From: an uncultured Clostridia bacterium
GTDB taxonomy: Bacteria; Bacillota; Clostridia; TANB77; CAG-508
NCBI GenBank assembly: GCA_934154805.1
Contig: CAKPGM010000007.1
Location: 4,130 to 68,129 of the forward strand
Length of the DNA stretch: 64,000 bases
Reading direction: 5' to 3'
In this document: one piece after another, positions 17,259-24,419 of the stretch
Layout of the letters: each line of letters starts with the position of its first letter
How positions within the stretch are numbered: the stretch's first letter is position 1
Notes under the pieces: model-generated
Told to the model about the DNA's origin: nothing
The model's input: only the letters and a program-made list of their open reading frames with translations
Database searches by the model: none
Translations under genes and position numbers: made by a program

Positions 17259-17594
17259 ATGGAAGATTGTATATTTTGTAAAATAGTAAAAGGAGAAATA
17301 CCATCAACAAAGGTATATGAAGATGAGAACGTGTATGCATTTAACGATATAAATCCAGCAGCACCAATACATGTATTGGTTATACCAAAAGAGCATACAA
17401 CAAACATATTAGATACAAAACCAGAAACGATAGCAAAAATATTTGAAGCAATAAATAAAATAGCAAAACAACTAGGAATAGATAAGGATGGATTTAGAGT
17501 AATCAGTAATTGTGGAAAAGATGCTGGTCAAGAAGTAATGCATATACATTTCCATATATTAGCTGGTGGAGTATTAGGACCAAAAATAATATAA
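17259..17594 (+). CDS. HIT-family nucleotide hydrolase (HinT-like)
   Basis: A 111-residue histidine-triad protein. It begins CIFCKIVKGEIPS, typical of the HinT branch, with PIHVLVIPKEH in the middle and the catalytic HIHFH near the C-terminus. Members hydrolyse purine nucleoside phosphoramidates and aminoacyl-adenylates. Its position right after alaS fits a role in disposing of adenylates, though that link is only inferred. A clear aaaggag Shine-Dalgarno precedes the ATG. Confidence 0.93.
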   Translation: MEDCIFCKIVKGEIPSTKVYEDENVYAFNDINPAAPIHVLVIPKEHTTNILDTKPETIAKIFEAINKIAKQLGIDKDGFRVISNCGKDAGQEVMHIHFHILAGGVLGPKII

Positions 17595-17671
17595 AAAACA
17601 ATAGGCAAAATAAATAAAATATGTTATAATAAAAATATATATAGTTTTAATGTATTAAAGGGGGAACAAAA

Positions 17672-18334
17672 GTGGATAAAAAATATGGAAAATTATTAAC
17701 AGTAATACTATCAATTGTATCGATAGCAGCTTTGGGATTATTAGGATATTTAGGGTACGACTTGATAAAAAAGATAAATAGTGACAAGAACCAAGCAGAC
17801 TTAATGGATTATTATGACAATACAATAGATAATACAGAAACCAATACAGAAGTGGAAAATATAGAAATACCAGACATAATTAATTCAGAAATAGTAGAAC
17901 AAAATACGATATCAAGTGGTGAGAAAAAAGTAGAATACAAAGGCTACTCTATGGTTGGAAAAATAGAAATACCAAAAATAAAATTAAAATATGTTATATT
18001 AGATAAGGCAACTCCTTCTTCAATAGAAACATCAGTAGCAGTAGCATACGGACCAGGACCAAATAAAATAGGAAACACTGTAATAGTTGGACATAATTAT
18101 AGAAACGGTTCATTCTTTGGAAACAACGATAAACTAGAAATAGGAGATAAAATATATATAACAGACAACTCAAATACAAGACTAAAATATAATATCTATA
18201 ACATATACGAAACAAGTCCAGATGATGGAGATTATATGGTAAGAGACACAAATGGAAAGAGAGAAATATCTCTATCAACTTGTACAGATAACTCGAAAGC
18301 AAGATTAATAATATGGGCTGTTGAGGAAAATTAA
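17672..18334 (+). CDS. Sortase (class D/E-like) transpeptidase
   Basis: A 220-residue membrane-anchored sortase with a GTG start after aaaggggga. An N-terminal TM helix (about 9-32) is followed by an Asn/Glu-rich linker and the sortase beta-barrel. The catalytic His lies in IVGHN (about 139), the Cys in LSTC (about 204), and the Arg seven residues later in KARLI. Sortases cleave LPXTG-like signals and join proteins to the cell wall or build pili. No surface gene in the window ends with such a signal, so its substrate is elsewhere. The class is uncertain. Transcription could be separate from the HIT gene (TATAAT at 17625-17630). Confidence 0.88.
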   Translation: MDKKYGKLLTVILSIVSIAALGLLGYLGYDLIKKINSDKNQADLMDYYDNTIDNTETNTEVENIEIPDIINSEIVEQNTISSGEKKVEYKGYSMVGKIEIPKIKLKYVILDKATPSSIETSVAVAYGPGPNKIGNTVIVGHNYRNGSFFGNNDKLEIGDKIYITDNSNTRLKYNIYNIYETSPDDGDYMVRDTNGKREISLSTCTDNSKARLIIWAVEEN

Positions 18335-18364
18335 TAAAAAAATAAAGAAAATTGAAATTAATAG

Positions 18365-18394
18365 TTGACAAAAGTATATAAAATGAGGTAAAAT
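18365..18394 (+). promoter_or_regulatory. Promoter of the tRNA-His/tRNA-Gln pair
   Basis: TTGACA (18365-18370), 18-bp spacer, TAAAAT (18389-18394). Confidence 0.65.
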
Positions 18395-18428
18395 AAATAA
18401 TGCGTTTACTGGAACGCATTATTCAAAT

Positions 18429-18506
18429 GGTGGATTTAGCGTAGTTGGTTAACGCGCCAGTTTGTGGCACTGGAGACCATGGGTTCGAGTCCCATATTCC
18501 ACCCCA
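18429..18506 (+). tRNA. tRNA-His (anticodon GTG), CCA encoded
   Basis: Cloverleaf with anticodon GTG in loop TTGTGGC, T-arm GGGTTCGAGTCCC and an extra 5' G typical of tRNA-His. The acceptor stem has one T-T mismatch (GTGGATT/ATTCCAC). The discriminator is C. Confidence 0.92.
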
Positions 18507-18522
18507 GTTTTATATTACATAT

Positions 18523-18597
18523 TGGGCTGTAGCCAAGCGGTAAGGCACATGACTTTGACTCATGCATGCGCTAGTTCGAATCTAGCCAGCCCAACCA
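18523..18597 (+). tRNA. tRNA-Gln (anticodon TTG), CCA encoded
   Basis: 75 nt. Acceptor TGGGCTG/CAGCCCA, anticodon loop with TTG, T-arm AGTTCGAATCT, and a CCA end. It lies 16 bases after tRNA-His. Confidence 0.93.
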
Positions 18598-18602
18598 AAA
18601 TA

Positions 18603-18648
18603 AAAAACTCTGTAATATTGAGAAATCAGTATTTTACAGAGTTTTAAT
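18603..18648 (+). terminator. Terminator of the tRNA pair
   Basis: AAAACTCTGTAA pairs with TTACAGAGTTTT around a 17-base A/T-rich loop, followed by AATTTTT. Confidence 0.75.
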
Positions 18649-18788
18649 TTTTGAATTAATGAGGTAATATGCAAAAAATTTCATTTTTGTTAAATTTTGT
18701 AATAGTTATCAAAAAATATAGACAATGAAAAAAACTTGTGCTATTATGATGAAAACGAATGAAATTTTTATAAAAATAGGAGGACAAA

Positions 18789-20309
18789 ATGTTTTGTAGT
18801 AAATGTGGAAATGAAATGAAAGATGGAGAAAACTTCTGCAGTAAATGTGGAAATAAGGTAGAAACAAAAGAAAACAAACAAGAAAGTAAAAACAACACTA
18901 AGGAGCCAGCAACAAAATCTAAAAAAGGATTAATAATAGGAATAGTAGTAACAGTAATAGCTATACTATGTATAATTTTATTTGTAATATTTACAACTAG
19001 AGATAAGAATGAAGAACCTTTTGGAAAATTAGAGGAAATAGGGTCAAATAACCAAGTAACCAAAACAAGCAAATTAAGTTTTTCTAATATGAAAGCAGGA
19101 AATAAAGAACTAGAATTAAATCAAACTCAGTATGAGGTATTAAAATATTTTGATAATAACTATTTTAATGTATATAACTGCGAAGATTTACAAAGATACC
19201 CAAAAGTATATAAGGGAGCACAAATAAGAATAGACTGCTGGATTAAGAAGATAATAAAATCAACAGAAGATGAATTTGTATGTTTAGGAGTTATCGGATC
19301 TGGAGGAGAAGGTATAAACGAAGGAGAGCTATCAGATTTTGAAGAAAAAGACTTATTTGTAGTAAAAGGTAAGCAATTAGACGAAAGACTAATCGTTGAT
19401 GACGAAATAACAGTGTATGGAACATATACAGATGTAAGCTCATTCGAAATAGATGGAAAAACATATACAGTACCAGTAATTGAATCACTATATTCTTACA
19501 ATGTACAAGACTATAGATTTGACTTATCAACAATTACAAAAGTAGCTAAATACATATTTGGAGACAATATAAAAATAACAAGACCAGCAGACACACAAGC
19601 ATATGGATATGATGCATCATCTCCTATGTATATAATATCACTAGACAATCAATCAAATGCCAACTTTAAAGAATTCTGTGCAATGCAAGAAACTGGATAT
19701 ATTGGATACACAAGTGGCGGATATGGAGAAAGTGTAAATAAAAGACTATTAATAGCAGCAGATTTCCAACATTACATAGTAGAAACTTTTGAACCAAGTA
19801 CAAAGCATTTGTACATAGATTACTATGATAGAGATTTAAACAAAGTATGGGGAAGAGAGTTTGATTATAAAATGAACTCATCAGACTTATACTCAACACC
19901 AACAGATTATACAGATTCACAAATGGCTTTAGTAGTTGATAATGATTTGTATTTATTAGATCTAAAAAACGGAGAGAATGTGTTTGATCCTGTTCTAGTA
20001 GGAGAAAAAATAAAACTAACAATGCTATCAGATAGAATGATGTTATTAGGTAATGAAAATAAAGATGCAATAATGTATGTTGACTACAAAGGAAATATAA
20101 TCAAAAAGATGAATGCAGATACAGAAATGGATAGCATATATGCAGCAGATACTCAAATTGTAAATAACAGAATGGTTGTTATGCTATATGGAGAAAAAGA
20201 AGGATATTCAGACTATGGATATAGACAACCAACATATTTAACAAAATATATAGTACTAAACAGTAATGGAGAAATAGAAATGTCAACAAAAGAAACAAAT
20301 AGTTTCTAA
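18789..20309 (+). CDS. Zinc-ribbon, single-pass membrane protein of unknown function
   Basis: A 506-residue protein. The N-terminus is a double CxxC zinc ribbon (FCSKCGNEMKDGENFCSKCGNKV). A charged linker and one TM helix (about 57-77) follow, then a large extracytoplasmic part of about 420 residues with no motif I can name. Zinc-ribbon plus TM plus extracellular domain is a frequent plan in clostridial envelope proteins. A strong aggaggac Shine-Dalgarno precedes the start. It is followed by a CotH-family gene 30 bases downstream, so both probably belong to one envelope-related operon. Function unknown. Confidence 0.75.
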   Translation: MFCSKCGNEMKDGENFCSKCGNKVETKENKQESKNNTKEPATKSKKGLIIGIVVTVIAILCIILFVIFTTRDKNEEPFGKLEEIGSNNQVTKTSKLSFSNMKAGNKELELNQTQYEVLKYFDNNYFNVYNCEDLQRYPKVYKGAQIRIDCWIKKIIKSTEDEFVCLGVIGSGGEGINEGELSDFEEKDLFVVKGKQLDERLIVDDEITVYGTYTDVSSFEIDGKTYTVPVIESLYSYNVQDYRFDLSTITKVAKYIFGDNIKITRPADTQAYGYDASSPMYIISLDNQSNANFKEFCAMQETGYIGYTSGGYGESVNKRLLIAADFQHYIVETFEPSTKHLYIDYYDRDLNKVWGREFDYKMNSSDLYSTPTDYTDSQMALVVDNDLYLLDLKNGENVFDPVLVGEKIKLTMLSDRMMLLGNENKDAIMYVDYKGNIIKKMNADTEMDSIYAADTQIVNNRMVVMLYGEKEGYSDYGYRQPTYLTKYIVLNSNGEIEMSTKETNSF

Positions 20310-20339
20310 TGAGCTAAAGATGTTTTGTAAGGAAAGAGT

Positions 20340-21629
20340 ATGGAAAAAAATAAAAAGATATTAAAGATAATAATAGTAATTTTAATCATATTCATAGCAA
20401 TAAATTTAGCATTACTGGGAAAAGACTTTATCATAAAACAAAAAGAAAATGCAAAATACAATAATTCCTTACCAAAAGTATATTTGGAAGGAAAAATATT
20501 ACAAATTATGAGAAAAGGACAAGAACCTAAAATAAAGCTAACATACACAGAAAAGGGAAAAGAAAAATTTACAACATATGCAACAATAAAATTCCAAGGG
20601 CAATCTTCTATTGTATACAATAAAAAGAACTATACAATAAATTTATATCAAGACGAGAACTATAAAGATAAGAACAAAATAGAAGTAAAAAAAGAATGGG
20701 GAGCACAAAGCAAGTACTGTCTAAAGGCTAATTATATAGACAGTACAATGGCAAGAAATGTAGTATCAGCAAGGCTAGTAGGACAAATGCAAAAACAATA
20801 CAATTTGTTTGAAAATACTCCAAACAATGGAGCCGTTGATGGATTCCCAGTAGAAATTTATGTGAATGGTGAATATTTAGGACTATATACTTGGAACATA
20901 CCAAAAGATGAATGGATGTTCAATATGGATAAGAAAAACGAAAACCATATAGTAATGGGAGATGAAGAGTTCGAAGCCGGTACATCTGGAACATTTGAAA
21001 AATTAGCAGAGCCTATCAACGATGATGAATGGTCTATTGTGGCTGGACCAGATAAAGACGAAGAACAGATAAAAGAAACTTTTGAAAAATTGAACAGAGT
21101 CATTGCGTTTGTTAAAGATAGTACAGATAGTGAATTCAAAGAACATTTTGATGAATATTTGAATTTGGATGCATGCCTAAATTACTATTGTTTTATCCAT
21201 TTGTGTAACGGAATAGACAATATGAGTAAGAATATGCTATTAGCAACATATGATGGAAAAATATGGTATCCTGTACTATATGATTTAGATAGTACTTGGG
21301 GACTTGATATATATGGAGATAAGGTTTACGAAAGTGATAATAAATTCCCAGAACAGTACATAGGAAATACTAATCTGCTATGGAAAAAACTAGGAGAGAA
21401 TTATAAAGAGGAAATAAAACAAAGATATAAAGAACTAAGAAACAGTGTGCTATCAGATGAAAATATAATTAAAGAATTCGAAAAATTCAACAAAAGCATA
21501 CCAAAAGGAGCTTGGGAGCTAGAACAAGAAAAGTGGACAAATGTTCCAAGTAAAGAATATGGATTAGAACAAATAAAGCAATATGTAAAAGAACGCGGAG
21601 AATATGTAGATAATATATATATGAAATAA
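20340..21629 (+). CDS. CotH-family secreted/membrane-anchored kinase-like protein
   Basis: A 429-residue protein with an N-terminal TM anchor (about 6-27) and a CotH kinase-like domain. Visible family motifs are KFQGQSSIVYNKKNYTINL, KYCLKANYIDSTMARNVVS, GFPVEIYVNGEYLGLYTWNI and the metal-site motif YDLDSTWG near residue 320. Bacillus CotH is a protein kinase acting on spore coat proteins; clostridial relatives are often extracellular and may act on surface proteins. Here the gene sits just before pilin-like surface proteins, which may be substrates or partners (inference). The spacing to gene 21692 contains half a terminator. Confidence 0.88.
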   Translation: MEKNKKILKIIIVILIIFIAINLALLGKDFIIKQKENAKYNNSLPKVYLEGKILQIMRKGQEPKIKLTYTEKGKEKFTTYATIKFQGQSSIVYNKKNYTINLYQDENYKDKNKIEVKKEWGAQSKYCLKANYIDSTMARNVVSARLVGQMQKQYNLFENTPNNGAVDGFPVEIYVNGEYLGLYTWNIPKDEWMFNMDKKNENHIVMGDEEFEAGTSGTFEKLAEPINDDEWSIVAGPDKDEEQIKETFEKLNRVIAFVKDSTDSEFKEHFDEYLNLDACLNYYCFIHLCNGIDNMSKNMLLATYDGKIWYPVLYDLDSTWGLDIYGDKVYESDNKFPEQYIGNTNLLWKKLGENYKEEIKQRYKELRNSVLSDENIIKEFEKFNKSIPKGAWELEQEKWTNVPSKEYGLEQIKQYVKERGEYVDNIYMK

Positions 21630-21630
21630 C

Positions 21631-21652
21631 AAAAATTCACTTGCCTTTAAGG
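21631..21652 (+). other. Truncated terminator, deletion scar
   Basis: The left half of the terminator found intact at 22647-22682 and 23901-23934 (AATTCACTTGCCTTTAAGG) is joined here directly to the leader GAAAATTCTGAAAAATACT of gene 21692. The right half of the stem is missing, so no hairpin can form. Confidence 0.7.
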
Positions 21653-21691
21653 AAAATTCTGAAAAATACTAAAGAGAGAGGAAGATATAAG

Positions 21692-22609
21692 ATGAAAAAT
21701 CAAAGAGGAATCACATTAATAGCATTAGTTGTAACGATAGTAGTACTTCTGATATTAGCAGGAGTAAGTATTAGCCTAATATTAGATAATAATGGTATAA
21801 TACAAAGATCGAAAGATGCAAGAGAACAATATGGACAAGCAAGAGAAAATGAACAAAAACAATTAGATAAGGCTTCAGAATGGATAGATGATGCAGTAGG
21901 AGTATCAAATTGGGATAAAGTTCTAGAGGATGCAGAAAAGAATCCAAACAATTATAAACATCCAGACCAAAGCGATGAAAATGGAGATATAGGAATAGGA
22001 ACAGATGGAAAACCTGTAAACTTAGACTTATGGAATTATGAAGTTATAAATAAGGATGAAATAAGCCTAAGTATAGAAGAATTATTTAGCTTATCAGGAA
22101 TTGGAGGGTATAATAACAGTAACATTATAGATGGAGAAATTCAAGGAAAAGTACCTCAATATATAAAAAAGGATGGAAAAGATGAGTTTTATCCAGTAAC
22201 TAGTATGAAAGCTACTTTTGCAGGTTGTGATAAGCTAGTAACAGCACCAAAGATACCATCAAGTGTAACAAGTATGCAAGCTACTTTTTCAGGATGCACA
22301 AGACTTGCAATAGCACCAGAAATTCCATCAAGTGTAACAAGAATGTATTATACTTTTTCAAACTGTACAAGTTTAACAACAGCACCGGTAATACCGTCAA
22401 ATGTAACTGAGATGGGAAGTGCATTTTCTAAATGTACAAAATTAACTGGAAATTTGATTATAAATGCAAGTCCAACGGGCTACTATAATTGCTTGAATAA
22501 CGCTGCTACTGCGGATGATGCAAATTTGATTGTGTCTGGATCGAGTACAGTATTAGATGAAATAATAGCAACAAAAAGTGATAATTCACATATAACAAAA
22601 GGAAACTAA
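21692..22609 (+). CDS. Pilin-like N-terminus with short BspA-type repeat region
   Basis: A 305-residue protein. The chosen ATG follows agagaggaag and opens MKNQRGITLIALVVTIVVLL, a prepilin-like helix after RG with Ala instead of Glu at +5; the upstream TTG at 21641 lies in the terminator scar. After NNGIIQRSKDAREQYGQ comes a middle region with two Trp-containing segments, then several short repeats of the form MxxTFSxCTxLxxAPxIPSSVT, related to the BspA/DUF285 repeats of the large paralogues. It ends in STVLDEIIATKSDNSH, shared with the frameshifted gene at 23006. It lacks a switch of its own and probably depends on the cotH transcript. Confidence 0.82.
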   Translation: MKNQRGITLIALVVTIVVLLILAGVSISLILDNNGIIQRSKDAREQYGQARENEQKQLDKASEWIDDAVGVSNWDKVLEDAEKNPNNYKHPDQSDENGDIGIGTDGKPVNLDLWNYEVINKDEISLSIEELFSLSGIGGYNNSNIIDGEIQGKVPQYIKKDGKDEFYPVTSMKATFAGCDKLVTAPKIPSSVTSMQATFSGCTRLAIAPEIPSSVTRMYYTFSNCTSLTTAPVIPSNVTEMGSAFSKCTKLTGNLIINASPTGYYNCLNNAATADDANLIVSGSSTVLDEIIATKSDNSHITKGN

Positions 22610-22646
22610 ATAAAAACAAATCTTTTGATAATAAAATATAAAAAAC

Positions 22647-22682
22647 AAAAATTCACTTGCCTTTAAGGCAGGTGAATTTTTT
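22647..22682. terminator. Terminator after gene 21692, before switch 3
   Basis: AAAATTCACTTGCC/GGCAGGTGAATTTT stem (one mismatch) with loop TTTAA, followed by T. It lies 21 bases before the left repeat of switch 3. Confidence 0.88.
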
Positions 22683-22702
22683 ACGTAAAAACATTTTTTT
22701 TA

Positions 22703-22877
22703 ATTAAATAAGTAATTTAATAAAAACGAAAAAAGTCTACATTTGCGCAAGTTCTAGCAATCGCTGTTTTTAACTCGATTTTATTTTGTCCGTTTTTTTA
22801 TTTTTTTAGTATTGATTTTTCACTACAGTTATGCTATATATAAGGATAGTTTAGTTTTATTAAATTACTTATTTAAT
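22703..22877. repeat. Invertible promoter segment 3 (inverton), promoter facing the gene
   Basis: Left arm ATTAAATAAGTAATTTAAT (22703-22721) and right arm ATTAAATTACTTATTTAAT (22859-22877) are exact reverse complements around 137 bp. The conserved block seen on the - strand of switches 1 and 2 (TTGATT, CTACAGTTATGC, TATATA) is on the + strand here, so this segment lies in the opposite orientation. Confidence 0.78.
22812..22840 (+). promoter_or_regulatory. Promoter inside switch 3, pointing toward gene 23006
   Basis: TTGATT (22812-22817), exactly 17 bp, TATATA (22835-22840). The predicted transcript would start just before the right repeat and run into the gene. Confidence 0.7.
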
Positions 22878-22893
22878 AAAAGAAAAATAACAG

Positions 22894-22922
22894 TTGATTT
22901 ATAAAACGATATGTTTTATAAT
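22894..22922 (+). promoter_or_regulatory. Fixed promoter with palindromic operator, gene 23006
   Basis: TTGATT (22894-22899), 17-bp spacer, TATAAT (22917-22922). The palindrome ATAAAAC-gatat-GTTTTAT (22901-22919) fills the spacer, as before genes 8564 and 11423. Confidence 0.68.
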
Positions 22923-23005
22923 AACGGTATAAAAGAAGGGAGCAAAAGAAAATGAGAAGAAGGCGAATTCTAGAAAATACTAAAGAAAGAGAGGAAAGTA
23001 ATAAG

Positions 23006-23864
23006 ATGAAAAGACAAAGACGGAATAACATTAATAGCATTGGTAGTGACAATAGTTGTACTTTTGATATTAGCAGGAGTAACATTAAGCTTGGTATTAG
23101 ATAACAACGGAATAATACAAAGAACGAAGGATGCAAGAGACCAATATGGACAAGCAAGAGAAAATGAACAAAAAGAATTAGAAAATGTATCAGACTGGAT
23201 AGATGATACAGTAAGAGTAGTGAATTGGGACAAAGTTTTAGATGATGCAGAAAAGAATCCAAACAATTATAAACATCCAGATCAAAGTGATGAAAATGGA
23301 GATATAGGAATTGGAACAGATGGAAAACCAGTAAACTTAGACTTGTGGCTTTATGAAGTTATAAATACAAACGAAATTCGTCTAGGCATATATAATGGTT
23401 CTAGTGCTCAGGCAGGATATAATAACAATAATATTATAAATGGGGAAATTCAAGGGAAGGTACCACAATATATAAAAATAGATGGCAAAGATGAGTTTTA
23501 TCCAGTAACTGATATGGGAGGGACATTTATGAAATGTGACAAATTAGTAACGGCACCAGAAATTCCTGAAACAGTAGTTACAATGTGGAGTGGATGGCTA
23601 TATGGAACTTTTTATGACTGTACTAATTTGAGAACAGCACCGATGATACCATCAAAGGTAACAAACATGAGCTATACATTCTATTTATGTACAAATTTAA
23701 CTGGAAAATTGATTATAAATGTAAACCCAAAAGACTATAAAAATTGCTTGGGTGGTGCTTCTACTGCAGATGATGCTGACTTGGTAGTATCAGGTTCGAG
23801 TACAGTATTAGATGAAATAATAGCAACGAAAAGCGATAACTCGCATATAACAAAAGGAAACTAA
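23006..23864 (+). pseudogene. Pilin-like surface protein, frameshifted near the N-terminus
   Basis: A paralogue of gene 21692. From ATG 23006 the frame reads MKRQR, then an extra C at about 23021 shifts it and it stops at TAA 23102. Removing that base restores GITLIALVVTIVVLL and the rest of the protein to 23864 (about 285 residues). An open frame from TTG 23040 lacks the start of the signal helix. The body matches gene 21692: NNGIIQRTKDARDQYGQ, two Trp segments, short Cys-containing repeats, and the same STVLDEIIATKSDNSH end. It is either a true frameshift or a sequencing error. It is notable that this is the copy whose switch points at the gene. Confidence 0.78.
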
Positions 23865-23900
23865 ATAAAACAAATCCTTTGATAATAAAATATAAAGAAC

Positions 23901-23934
23901 AAAATTCACTTGCCTTTAAGGCAGGTGAATTTTT
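23901..23934. terminator. Bidirectional terminator between gene 23006 and the Cys-rich genes
   Basis: AAATTCACTTGCC/GGCAGGTGAATTT stem, loop TTTAA, T run on the + strand and A run on the other side. It is nearly identical to the terminator at 22647. Confidence 0.85.
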
Positions 23935-23955
23935 ATTTAAACAACATACTAGAAA

Positions 23956-24090
23956 TTAGCAACATCCATTATTATTTCCACAGCAACAGCAAATTACTAT
24001 AAGAATTATGAATATCCAAATACAGCTATTTCCTCCGAAACCACATCCACATCCGCAGTTTCCACCACAGCATCTATTATTCTCTGGCAT
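23956..24090 (-). CDS. Tiny Cys/Gly-rich membrane peptide
   Basis: A 44-residue protein starting MPENNRCCGGNCGCGCGFGG, then a hydrophobic helix (CIWIFIILIVI) and a tail CCCCGNNNGCC. It has 13 cysteines. The start is supported by a GGGAGGTGA Shine-Dalgarno 6 bases upstream. The Gly/Cys-rich plus short TM composition recalls small sporulation proteins of the YjcZ kind, but I cannot assign a family. It is the second gene of a - strand pair, 44 bases after gene 24135, and ends at the bidirectional terminator. Metal binding or a place in the spore envelope are possibilities only. Confidence 0.65.
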   Translation of the reverse strand: MPENNRCCGGNCGCGCGFGGNSCIWIFIILIVICCCCGNNNGCC

Positions 24091-24134
24091 TACGATTCAC
24101 CTCCCTAAAATAAGTACATTATCTATTAGTGTCA

Positions 24135-24233
24135 TTAGTTATTACAGCAACATCTGTTTCCACATCCACAGCAGAAAAGTAATAGGAATAATATGATGAA
24201 CCAAAGTAGTTCGCTATTACAACAATTTCCCAT
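24135..24233 (-). CDS. Tiny Cys-rich membrane peptide
   Basis: A 32-residue protein, MGNCCNSELLWFIILFLLLF then CCGCGNRCCCNN: Cys pairs flank one hydrophobic helix, with 8 cysteines in all. An AGGGAGGTAATT Shine-Dalgarno precedes the ATG. It shares its design with the next gene (23956) and they probably form one transcript diverging from mutL. Function unknown. Evidence is the strong ribosome binding site and the repeated design. Confidence 0.62.
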   Translation of the reverse strand: MGNCCNSELLWFIILFLLLFCCGCGNRCCCNN

Positions 24234-24419
24234 ACTAATTACCTCCCTTATAAAGAATTAATTTACTTAATAACTCATTCGTTATGATATATACTATTCA
24301 AATAAAAAATAAGTGTTACAAAGTGTTAAATTTTTCAAAAACACTATACAAAAAAACACAATTAATGATATAATCAACAGTGAATAATAAAAGACGAAAG
24401 ATAGGAAGGTAGTATATAA

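Noticed and set aside
17672..18334. Sortase as the anchoring enzyme for the repeat surface proteins
   Set aside because: None of the repeat proteins ends in an LPXTG-like motif, a hydrophobic helix and a basic tail; they end IPDDWK or similar.
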